Assembly (NCBI GenBank): GCA_001606155.1
Contig: LODT01000025.1
Span: forward strand, 310,001 to 374,000
Direction: 5' to 3'
Source: Tieghemostelium lacteum
Taxonomy: Eukaryota; Evosea; Eumycetozoa; Dictyosteliales; Raperosteliaceae
DNA length: 64,000 bases
Part shown: positions 20,597 to 30,991 of the stretch, piece after piece
Position numbering within the stretch: the stretch's first letter is position 1
How the letters are laid out: the number at the start of each line of letters is the position of its first letter
The notes under the pieces: model-generated
Seen by the model: only the letters and a program-made list of their open reading frames with translations
Databases searched by the model: none
What the model was told of the DNA's origin: nothing
Translations under genes and position numbers: made by a program

Positions 20597-23500
20597 ATGA
20601 AATTCGAATCATTAGTATTACTGATTGTTTCTTTAGTTTTTATCCAAATTAGTTTGGTTAATTCTTGGGGAACTCCAGTTACATTTTTAGGTCACACTTA
20701 CCAGATTATCTTGTGGAATGAAACCACAATTAATGCTGATTGGAGTAGTGCCTACCAGGATGCCATAAACAGAGGTGGATATATGGCAACTTTTTTGAAA
20801 CAAGCTGAAAGTAGTTTTGTAATCAATTCATTTAATTTAACAACAAGTAGGTATTAATTATATGGACCGCACAGTAATAAATATTAACATTTCTAAAATT
20901 ATTTAGATTTACTTCGTCCATTTATAGGAGGTAATTCGTTGGCAACCTATGGAAAGAAATTCTATTGGGAAGCAGGTCCTGAAAAGGGAGAATTATTCTA
21001 TGATAGAGATATGAATAAAGGTTATTTATATAATAATTGGTCACCTAATCAACCAGATAGAGCAAATCCACAAACTGGGCAGGGTACAGAGTTTTATGTA
21101 AATCTACATCCAGCCATGTGGAATGACTATCAAATTAATGCATCAGCAGTTTTAGGATATGTCTTAGAAACTGGTGGTGAAAATGACCCATACATGTCCT
21201 CCTTGGAAACTGATAGTATTGAAATTGTTTTTAAAAATGTAAAAGGTTTCCAAAGAAATGGAATTACAATTAATGTTGTATCAGTATCCGGTAACAAAGC
21301 ATCTTTTCAATGTCCTTTTAAAAAGTGGCTTTCCGATACATCTTTTAGTTGTTATAAACATTATACAATGTCTGGACAATATAATATAACTATAGCTGAT
21401 GGCGTAAGAACTCCATTTACTATAGAACTAGTTCATCCAAATAGTATGTATAAAACACCTACCATATTTAGTTCCAAAATATAATATTAATACAATATTG
21501 TAATATATAGTGCCTTATGTATCCGCTGTAGTTCCACCAACAAATATGGTAACTGGTGGTATTTTTACAATTAATGGAGCATCATTCTCAGATAATATAA
21601 GTGAATTGACTGTATTAATATCAAGTACATTAGTACCTTGCAACCCAACTGCATATATTTTACCTCATAGATCATTTACATGCACACTAGCAGCTGATTT
21701 AACCGCCAATGTGGCACAGATTACAGTTGGTGTCAATGGAATTGTTTTGGAACGTAGAACTAGAATTCCATTCTATAATCAATTAACTGGTCACTTGGTT
21801 ATTCAAGGTGGTAACTTTTTCTGGGAACCTTACATGACCTATAACTATGAAGGTAAGGGTGCAGTACCATTTACACCATTAGATGATTATGTATTGTTAG
21901 GTCTTCTTGAAAACACTCCACAATGTTTCAATACCACTTATGACAGTGCAACAACTAGTTATATATTAGCAGATAGTCCCAAAGCTGGTCAAGCTGTTGT
22001 AACTATTTCAGGATCCCCAAGTGTTGCTACATGTCAAAAGACAGTTTTTGCAGGTTGTGGTTCTCTAGTTGACCCAAATGTTACTAGCAGTAGAACTGCT
22101 CCATTAGGTTGGTTGAATTCCAAACCATGGTTTGTCTCCCCTATAACAACATCATGCAAATTATCTTATCTCTTTGATTTGCCAAATTTTAATCCATATT
22201 TTACCGAAAACCCAAAGGCATATTTGATCTCAACCTATGGTGGTTTAATCTATGTGCCAGTAACAGGTTTAAGACTCACCAGTAGTAAATATGAAATGTA
22301 CCAAGGTTCTAGTAAATTTACACAATATCTTTCACCAAATTGGGAATTCATGGCATTGGAAGTTAATATTCCACCTGGTACAGGTACACATTTTATGGAG
22401 AATGGTTTCTTGACTGTTTCAGTGGATGGTAAATCATCTGGTCTCTCACAGTCATACATCGGATATCTTCCACCAACTATTAATACAACAACAGCCAATC
22501 CACCCACCAATGGAACTTTACTTACTGTCTTTGGAGATAGTTTTGGAGCCGATCCATCAAAGATCTCAATTACAGTAACTTTCCAAACCACAGGTCAACA
22601 ATCTACATTTAGTCCTAATATACTCGTACCACATCAACAATTGACATTTAATTTGATACCAGGTTCAGGTTACTTTTCAGTAAAAGTAAATGTTGATGGT
22701 CAAAATTCAACTTATCATTCGAATTACCATATACCAGTTATCAATAACCACATTCAAAACCAGAAATTAATAACACTAAGTGTTGATAACAGTCTTGTAA
22801 ACTATGTACAATCCATGATGTCTCTTACATTAAACTCCATTACTATACCATTAGTATATAACAACTATACCAGTATTTCATTTACCCTTCCTGATGATGC
22901 ATATGACGGACCTTTGATTCTAACTGTTGATGGACTTCCTTCTGAGATTTATAATCTCACATTAGTACCAATTCTCAATGATATTCAATGGGTTGGTAGT
23001 GGTAATGAAACACAATTAACAGGTCACTTTTTATATCAACCAGATTCTATTACTATTGGAGGTGTGCAATGTGCTTCTATTTCCGTTACATTTTCACAAT
23101 CCATTTCATGTACACCAACTGGAACTGGTATCAATTTAAATACTATTGTTAAACTTGGTAATGGTTTTTCATCTAATACCGTATTGTTCTCTTATCAAGC
23201 TGTTATTGACACTGCTACCAATCCAAGTGGCCAAGAAACTCTGGAGATTAACGGTAACAATTTCAACCAAGATTCTATTATAAATATCCAAAATGCAGAT
23301 GGAACATTTACTATCATTACTCCATCTAATATTGACTTGGATTTCCAAAACGCTACTATTCCACTCACACAAAAGAACACTTTTGTATCCGTTACAACCA
23401 ATGGAATGACAAGTAATCTTAAAGAATTTAAATTGACACCATTTGTAACAAGTATCACAAGTATTTCAACATTAGGTGGAGAAGTAACCATCTTGGGTAA

Positions 23501-26489
23501 CTATCTAAATGTTGATAATGTAAAAGGAATTACAGTACCAGTTTTAGTGAAAATTGGACCAACTATTCAATGTCAGAGCCCAAAATTAGCCTTACCAACT
23601 GATAACCAAAAACTCCTTTGTCAAGTTCCACCAGGTACTGGATCCAATTTAAATGTAACTGTTAGTGTTGATGGAATTGTAAGTAACTCTAATATACAAT
23701 TCTCCTTTGGTAAACCATCCATTGCCACAGCTTTCCAAAATCCACTAAATCTAAAACAATTAATAATCACTGGTAACAATTTTGGAACTGAAATTTCCGA
23801 CATCATTGTAAAACTAAACCAAGACTCTGTTCCGTTAAATTGCATATTCAATCAATCTAACTTGAACTGTGACCTTTTACAATCAAGTAGTGGTGGATAC
23901 GTTAGTTTACAAGTTGTAGATCAACAAAGTGACAATTATAACCTAGAACTTACTCCAATAATCGTTAGTGTTGATCCAGTAGCTTCAACAGCAACATCAA
24001 TTACAATCAATGGTTGGTTCTTGAGATCTAATGCAATAATAACAGATTATACTGGTGAGATTGGTGGTGTACAATGTAATACCATAAACTCTTATGCAGC
24101 TCAAGATTATGTAATTTGCGCTCTATCTGATAACTCTGTACTAGTATCTAATCATACTCCATCAGTTATAGTTTCAGTTCAAAGTAAACCAAGTAATTCT
24201 CTTCCAGTTCAATATAGTACACCAACTATTGCTCTAGTAGTCCAAATTGGAAGAAATATGAAAATCCAAGGTAACACATTCGGTAATTTAGACTCATTAC
24301 CAGCTATTACATATGGTTCAGAGACTTTAAATGGTTGTACCTTCACAACTATTCAGAGTGAAATTTCATGTCCAATTCCAGTAACTAGTGTTAATGGTCT
24401 AGTTACACTATCAGTCTACCAAGGTCAAGATGATTTCCAACTTAATTTGACACCTATTCTAGAATCAGTTGCATATACTCTTACAAGTGGTGGTGTTACT
24501 AATATCACTGGTGTATACTTGAACGATATATTCAGTGGAGTTATACCACTATCTATTGTATCTATTCCATTTGCAACTTCAACATGTGACAATATTCAAT
24601 TGGATACTGTAAACAATGTTATTCACTGTCAAGTTCCTGGAGGATTACCAGCTATTGTATTATTTAGAATTGATATTTCTGGATCATTTGGCATACAAAG
24701 TAATAGTTTAAGATTTGAATATCTACCACCATCAGTTTTACACTACTCTCAAAGTCAATTTATATTAACTTTAACAGGTGAGAGTTTTGGTTTGACCTCT
24801 TATGCCTCAACATTGAGTGTACACGGATACCCATCACCTATAAATTGTGAAATCATAGTAAACCATGTAACCATTACCTGTGATATTGAATATGCCGAAT
24901 CACAATTACTAAATGGTGAAGCTAAAGTTTCAAGTAACACTGATACATCTGAAGCCTTTACATTAAACTTTACACCTATTTTAATAGAAAGTACCAAAGC
25001 TCAAACCAAAGGTGGTTTGATTACCGTAACTGGTCATTTCTTATCACTAAAGAATTCAAACTCCCAAAACAATATAATTTCCGTATCAACCAATTTAGGC
25101 GATGCAATTGCAGATAAATCATTAAGTTCCAATTCAATGATTGTAAAAGTCCCATCTGGTGCACATGGTATTGAAAATCAACTTAAATTGACTATAAATG
25201 GAAAAGAATCTAATAACATTTCATTCTCTGCTGAAAATCCATCACTTGTAGATACCTATACCAACGGTAAACTTTATTATCCAGGTGATGGTGGATATGT
25301 AACTATTGTAGGAACCAACTTTATACTTAACAATAATGACCTAGTTCAAGTAACCATAGGAGGAAACCAATGTGAACAACCAAATGTAATCTCTGATACT
25401 CAACTGATATGCCACTACAAAGACCTAGTAAAACCAGTAGATCAATTTGGTCTTGGTGTTGTAGTTACTTGCGATGGTTTATCTAGTGATGAGATGTTCT
25501 TGTTCCTCTATGACAGTAACTCAGCAAGTTGTCAAGGTACACCACAATGTTCAGGAAATGGAAATTGCTTTAATGGTAGATGCCTATGTACAGGTAACTT
25601 TACAGGTCAATCATGTGAAATTGATGGAAATACATCAACACCACAACAACCAGGAACTGTAGACCCAGATGGTGCTAAATTCTCCAATTTCTCTGTATTC
25701 TTTACACATATTAGAGAAGTTGAAGCAACAACTAAAAAAGTAGTTTTAATCTACCCAGTTTCAGAACTTAAATGGAATGTTACCAAGAACAGTACTACAC
25801 AACTTCAATCTGTTGGTATAATCAATGGAACTTCTATTAAAGTTCAAGTAAATACCACACTTTTCTTGAAACCTGAAACTATTCACTTTGCAGGCGATAT
25901 CTTACAAATGACAGCTAATTCACTTAAATATCAACTATCTATTGAACAATGGCCATTTACCAGTAAATTCAATACCTTAGAGATCATCTATGCCATGCAA
26001 TCACCACAAAGTGAACAAATATGTAAAGAGACACTTTCAAGTAACCAAACTATCGACAATCAAGATGATATCAGAACTATTACAGTTCAGTTGAATGGAC
26101 AGGTATTTATATCACAATTCTCCAAGAGAATCTATTCCGATGGAAGAGTTACAACCACATCAACTAAACTCCTTGATAAATCTGATTCAATCTACCAAAC
26201 TCCATTCTATCAAAATCAACAGAACCTAACTGTAGTATCTCTAACTACTCCACATTTCCAAAATTCCACTATAATTGATCCATCATTCCAATTACTTTTA
26301 CAATCTAATCTCCAAAAAACCACATCAGATACCTGTTCACAAACTGAATCTAAAAAATCTTTATGGTGGATTTCATTGATTGTTGTTGGTGCTGCTGGAG
26401 GTACTGCTGCTGCTATTGGAACTATAATTTACAAAAAAAAGCAAGCTAAAGTTTCCAAATATGAAAGTTCTCTAAGATCTATAAATTGA
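20597..26489 (+). CDS. C-type lectin / IPT-TIG repeat / EGF / ComC-like type I membrane protein
   Basis: Three exons, 20597-20846, 20907-21443 and 21511-26489, give 1921 residues; both introns (60 and 67 bases) restore the frame exactly. In order: a signal peptide (residues 1-23, FESLVLLIVSLVFIQISLVNS); a C-type lectin-like domain (about 30-180, with PFIGG, LYNNWSPNQPD and the FYVNLHPAMWNDY motif); many immunoglobulin-like IPT/TIG domains, each opening with strings such as TGGIFTINGASF, NGTLLTVFGDSFG, GGEVTILGNYL, GGVTNITGVYL or GGLITVTGHFL; one EGF module (CSGNGNCFNGRCLCTGNFTG); a ~230-residue beta-rich region like the ComC supersandwich domain; a transmembrane helix (WWISLIVVGAAGGTAAAIGTII); and a short basic tail. 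TIG and ComC-type proteins mediate cell-cell adhesion, recognition and signalling in dictyostelid development. Many N-glycosylation sequons are present. The ligand is unknown. Confidence 0.9.
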
Positions 26490-26609
26490 TCAAGTAAATG
26501 AAAAAAAAAAAATAAAATTAAAAAAAAATAGATGAATAAGAAACTATTGAATATTTTAGATTTATTCTGCGTTTTTGGAGTTGGGGGGAGATGGAGATAT
26601 TGTATATTT

Positions 26610-27593
26610 TTAATATTTATCAATGAGGAAACGTGACATTACTTTCATAATATTATGAGTAACGACAAATAAAAATATACAAAAAGATAAGAAGAAGATC
26701 ATGTAGTGTAGATAGGGTTCTTGTGGAATATATGAGAATGGCCAACCTCTTACATCACTCCACCATTCGTGAGCCAAGTTGATGTTGAGATAGAAATCGG
26801 AACCATCAGCTAAAGTGATGGTCTTTGGGAACAATGCACTGATATACATTACAGGTAATAACAATAACATACAACCAAACCAAGATTTTCTAGGATATCC
26901 ACCATTCTTGTGTAATGTGAATATAGCCAATGGACAAAACCATACATGATGAGTTGTTGTCAAAATCTCACCCCAAGTGATATCAGGCCATACTATATAC
27001 TCACTGTTTCCAATAGGAAAGACACCAGTTGTCAGACCACATATAGCATCAATAGTCCATAATGAGTGAACTATTGCTGTGCAACTAACAGCCATACCCA
27101 TCATAAATGGTTTATCCAAAACTATTGCAAAAACACCCCAAACTAAAGTGAAGTTACACAACCAAAATGTATCTGCAAAACCAATCCAACCTCTATGTTG
27201 ATATCTATAGTACATTTGTGCACAGTAATACAGTGCAAAGAATACCGCAATTGCATTTATATATTTTCTATTGTGTTGGAAACCACTACCTCCAATCATA
27301 GAACTAGTTTGACTACCCTTTTTAGAACTTGAGACATTTTGCTGTAATGTGACTTTAGTAGCTCTTTTCTTTGATGGTGAGATTTTAGTACTCTTTTGTG
27401 ATGCTTTAGATTGTTGTGTATCGTTATTATGTTGTTCCATTTGACTATCGTCTACATAATACTTTTTGTTGTCATCAGAGAGTTCTGAGGTATCACCCAA
27501 ATTGGCGTATTTGTTAACATGTCTGTTCTTTAGTGATGATATTTCTTCACTCAATTGACTTGGTCCTTCTAATGATTTCTTATTAACTACCAT
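26610..27593 (-). CDS. Multi-pass membrane protein, unknown function
   Basis: One exon encodes 327 residues. Residues 1-105 are polar and low-complexity, with basic KISPSKKRATKV. Six to eight hydrophobic segments follow from YINAIAVFFALYYCAQMYY to the C-terminus. Polar residues sit at regular places between helices: FWLCNFTLVWGVF, CTAIVHSLWTIDAICGL, ITWGEILTTTHHVWFCPLAIF, and NINLAHEWWSDVRGWPF. The H-x-W and THH motifs and the Asp in a helix suggest a transporter or an enzyme handling a lipid or metal. The pattern is somewhat like an uncharacterised bacterial membrane family, which I cannot name with certainty. It is convergent with the lectin/TIG gene, 120 bases apart. Confidence 0.75.
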   Translation of the reverse strand: MVVNKKSLEGPSQLSEEISSLKNRHVNKYANLGDTSELSDDNKKYYVDDSQMEQHNNDTQQSKASQKSTKISPSKKRATKVTLQQNVSSSKKGSQTSSMIGGSGFQHNRKYINAIAVFFALYYCAQMYYRYQHRGWIGFADTFWLCNFTLVWGVFAIVLDKPFMMGMAVSCTAIVHSLWTIDAICGLTTGVFPIGNSEYIVWPDITWGEILTTTHHVWFCPLAIFTLHKNGGYPRKSWFGCMLLLLPVMYISALFPKTITLADGSDFYLNINLAHEWWSDVRGWPFSYIPQEPYLHYMIFFLSFCIFLFVVTHNIMKVMSRFLIDKY

Positions 27594-27975
27594 TCTAATA
27601 TTCAGTAATAAAGAAGGAAGGGTAGATCTTTTTTGGGGTTATTTGTAATAATAAACTGATGCAAAATTTTTAAAAAAAAAAGATACACACACACAAATTT
27701 GTAATTAATATTAATATTATATTTTAAAATCAAACAATTTAATTTTTAAAAACTATTTGTTTGTTTATAAAGGTACAGATATTTAATACACACAATTGAT
27801 TTTATGGAACTCAAAAATAAAAAAATAAAATGTTTTAAAAAAATCATCTTCGATTCGGTTGGGAAATTTCAAGATTTTTAAGTTTGGAGGTGCTTCCACA
27901 TTTAGCTTTCAACTTACATTTTGGTGGGAAAGGGGGTAACCTTTTTAAATGATGGTTTTATTAATTTGAAATAAG
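27594..27975. other. Intergenic, nothing recognised
   Basis: AT-rich sequence upstream of the membrane protein and downstream of the methyltransferase. A tctttt/acacacaca stretch near 27680-27700 is the only low-complexity feature. Confidence 0.3.
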
Positions 27976-28680
27976 TTAGATAAATATGGGATTGGAGGTA
28001 TCGAGATTACGTTCCTTTGGTGTGAAATCCACTGAAGATTGGTTGTACAGGAAGATGTTAAGTGAAGGGTCTCTATTGGAATATGACCATCTCTCAAAAG
28101 AGAATATAATGGATACCATTCTAATATCCCTTTCTTGAGTTTCTGGTCCTTTAGTTCTTACAATTTCTTTTAATCTAGGTTCAATAATCTTTAATGCTTT
28201 TGGTATAAGATAACATGCAATTATAGTTGGGTACACATGTTTTGATTCTATACTACTATCAATACATTTTAATGTATAATCAAATGATTCTTCTGCAAAA
28301 TTTCTAACTCTAAAAAAATATAAATGGTTACAATACTGATTTCCTATCATTGTTATAATCATAAAACCTATAACCTACTGAAAACTAACTAAATGTTCAA
28401 CTTTATCAATTTTTGCTTGTTCATTGGCTTTTTGAATGAGATCAGGGTTTATATCTAACCCTATACCTCTTATACCAAAGTGTTTTGCGGCGTAGAGTAC
28501 TATTCTACCATCACCAGTTCCTAAATCCAATAGAATATCATCTGGTTTGATTTCAGCAATCTCAAGCATCTTTTTTATTGATGCTTGACTAGTTGTAGCA
28601 TATGGGCATATTTGACCTGGAAGTGGGTCATCTTCCTCTAAAAATGGTATCCAACTAGTTGATTCATCTTTATCATCCAT
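27976..28680 (-). CDS. Class I SAM-dependent methyltransferase, FAM173/ATPSCKMT-like
   Basis: Two exons, 28680-28379 and 28309-27976, give 211 residues. Motif I is LLDLGTGDGRIVLYAAKHFG with the acidic motif II in GIGLDINPDLIQKA. It is preceded by CPYATTSQASIKKMLEIA, the PxxPx-like helix that opens FAM173-type enzymes, and followed in exon 2 by YPTIIACYLIPKALKIIEPRL, matching the family's T..CYLLP..N..L.P.L segment. Human relatives trimethylate lysines in mitochondrial ATP synthase c-subunit or the ADP/ATP carrier. This protein lacks an obvious N-terminal membrane anchor or presequence (it starts MDDKDES), so a different substrate or compartment is possible. The 69-base intron ends ttttttag. 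Confidence 0.82.
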
Positions 28681-28905
28681 CTATTCACAATTTTGAGAAA
28701 TCAAATCAGAAAAAAAAAAAAACAAAACTAATCGTTTTTATTTTTCTAATATTAAATACTCAAATAATATTAATTAAAAATATTAATGAATAATTTAAAT
28801 TTATTATAATAAAGTATTTATTTAAATTAATAAATAATATAATTTTTTTTTTTTTTATTTTTTTTTTCATTTTCTGATTTGGAAAATCGATTACACAAAT
28901 AGACA

Positions 28906-29396
28906 ATGAATATTATAAGAAAGAGTATTCTACAGAATAGACAATTATTAAATATATATACAAGAGCAGGTGAATCATATAGATTATCTGCAGGTAAAAT
29001 GAGAAGTGGCAACGAAGATGGTCCACTACATGATTTACCAGATTTTCACTTTGCAGGTAGGTTTCAGATGAACTTTTAGAGTTATCATTTGATAGGCTCT
29101 ATGTGAAATATTTGCAGTATATGATAATTAACTTTAATGTACTATTGAATTACTATAAAGATGGTAGAGAAGTACCATTAACAGAGACACAAAAGAAATG
29201 GATGAAAACAAGAGAAAATGAAAAGAATATATTATTTAAAATAGTCGAGGAAGCTAAATCAGAAAGACAAACTGTTATTGATAAAATTGAAACAATGCAA
29301 GAACACATTAACAAATCCATTAGCACTAGAAAAGAAAAGAAAAGTAAAAAGGATGGTTTATTTAATAAGAAATCTGAAACCACCAAATCTGAATAA
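28906..29396 (+). CDS. mrpl52: Mitochondrial large ribosomal subunit protein mL52
   Basis: Two exons, 28906-29056 and 29161-29396, give 128 residues. The basic N-terminus (MNIIRKSILQNRQLLNIYTR) is a mitochondrial-type presequence. The core GPLHDLPDFHFADGREVPL, interrupted by the 104-base intron inside the Asp codon of FADG, corresponds to the mL52 signature G.YGPLTELPDWSYADGRPAP of animals. It is followed by a long basic helix (KKWMKTRENEKNILFKIVEE), as in relatives, and a Lys-rich tail. The intron could alternatively use an internal cag at 29117, but only the acceptor at 29160 restores DGRE. Confidence 0.82.
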
Positions 29397-29741
29397 TAAT
29401 AATACTTATATAAATCGATCTCTTATTAAACATTATTGTAAAAACAAAAAAATATCATGTGAAGGTGTGAATTTTCAAAAATTTCCCTTTTCATTGCATC
29501 ACATGCGTTCCATTTAAAAATTCATTCATAATTTATGAAATTTCAATATGAACAGAGATAGGAATACAATTTATTTTTAGTTTCTGATAATATTATTAAA
29601 AATTAAGTTTTCATTTTATCATTCTCTCGAAGGTTGGCACATGTTTTGCAAAATGCACAAAATGCACAATTTTTTTTCATTTTAAGTTGAAAAAGTACCA
29701 AAACAACTACATCTAATCGAAAATAGAAGAGATATAAAATA
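29397..29741. other. Intergenic region
   Basis: No gene is seen. The direct repeat gcaaaatgcacaaaatgcaca (29648-29668) lies about 80 bases upstream of the acetyltransferase ATG and could be regulatory. Confidence 0.3.
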
Positions 29742-30839
29742 ATGACATATGAATTAAGACAATCAACTTGGGAGGAATTCTGTAAGAATACTAATGATAA
29801 CTACTTGGAATGGGGTGCACCATTGACACCTGAACAATATCTACAAAGAGAAATTGATACCAAAGAGGTTGTACATGGTCATAGAGGTTGGATATTGACT
29901 TTGGATGGTCAGGCTGTGGCATCTTGTGAGACTTATTCCAATACATCTTTTTATATTAGAAAGAGTGATAAAAAACTTACAGAAGGAATCTCCGAATCTG
30001 TAGCTAGTGTTTTTGTGGAACCTCAATTCAGAGGTAAAGGTTATGCAACCAAAATGATGATACTCCTAAACCAAAAATTCCAGTCTGAAAAAAGAATATT
30101 TTGTGACCTTTATTCCGATGTAGATCCAAAAGTCTATGAAAAGTGTGGTTGGCATCAATTTCCAGCAAAGAGTTTTTATATTAATGAAACAGATTATGAA
30201 AGATTGTTACAGTTGAAACCAAGTTCAACAGGACTTTTGAGAACAACTGAAACCATTACACATCAGAATTATGAGCCTCTTCTTGAACATGAAAAACAAA
30301 AGACAATTCAAATGTTTAATAATATAGTACAGAAAGAGGATACAGACTCTTCTATTCAATACTACTTTGGAAAGATATTCTCTAAGGAGAATTTCCTGTG
30401 GAATACCACTAATGGGAAAGTATATGCACGTTATTTAAATCTACCTACACCTGTCAACTTTGGAATGCTTTTGAAATGTAATGAAGGTTCTATGAAGAGT
30501 TATGTCCTGTGGAATCATGATTTGAAGGATCTTCAATTGAATATACTTAAATTCTTTTGTAAGAGTCAAGAGGAGTTCTTGATACTTATTCAATCTTGTA
30601 TTGAAGAGGCAAAGAAATTCAATATGCCTCAAGTCACTATATGGTACGACTCACATACTACCTCATATCACTTTGATCCACTGTGGTTGGAACCATTGGG
30701 ATTAAAAATTACAACCAGAGTTAAATCATCAATTCCTATGGTTAGTTCTTGGGTACCTTTAGATCCAAATTCAGATCAAATTGTTGACACAACTAAATCT
30801 GGACAATGGATAAATATTGAAAAGTTCAATTGGGTATAA
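29742..30839 (+). CDS. GNAT-fold acetyltransferase, LYC1-like
   Basis: One exon encodes 365 residues. The N-terminal half is a GNAT domain: WILTLDGQAVASCETYSN, SVASVFVEPQFRGKGYATKM (acetyl-CoA loop R-G-K-G-Y-A), and LYSDVDPKVYEKCGWHQFPA. The C-terminal half (YYFGKIFSKENFLWNTTNG through VSSWVP near the end) matches the layout of the fungal LYC1 lysine N6-acetyltransferase C-terminal domain, as far as I recall that family. LYC1 in Yarrowia acetylates free lysine as the first step of lysine degradation. Assignment to the LYC1 group is likely; the actual substrate is inferred only. Confidence 0.8.
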   Translation: MTYELRQSTWEEFCKNTNDNYLEWGAPLTPEQYLQREIDTKEVVHGHRGWILTLDGQAVASCETYSNTSFYIRKSDKKLTEGISESVASVFVEPQFRGKGYATKMMILLNQKFQSEKRIFCDLYSDVDPKVYEKCGWHQFPAKSFYINETDYERLLQLKPSSTGLLRTTETITHQNYEPLLEHEKQKTIQMFNNIVQKEDTDSSIQYYFGKIFSKENFLWNTTNGKVYARYLNLPTPVNFGMLLKCNEGSMKSYVLWNHDLKDLQLNILKFFCKSQEEFLILIQSCIEEAKKFNMPQVTIWYDSHTTSYHFDPLWLEPLGLKITTRVKSSIPMVSSWVPLDPNSDQIVDTTKSGQWINIEKFNWV

Positions 30840-30991
30840 ATTTTAATTGGGTCTAATTAAAATAAAATTTATTTAATATGAGATATGCAAATTATTATTA
30901 TATGAAATTATATATAGATGATTTTATTTTTCAATATAAGGAATAAATAAATGTATATATAGTTATTATTATGTTAAGGTGAGTATGAGGA

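Noticed and set aside
23169-23851. Minus-strand open frames within the TIG gene
   Set aside because: They lie opposite a continuous, domain-rich coding exon and show no protein-like pattern.
28827-29012. Minus-strand open frame over the mL52 first exon
   Set aside because: The plus strand carries a recognisable mL52 with correct splice sites; the minus frame has no start context and poly-Lys ends from T tracts.
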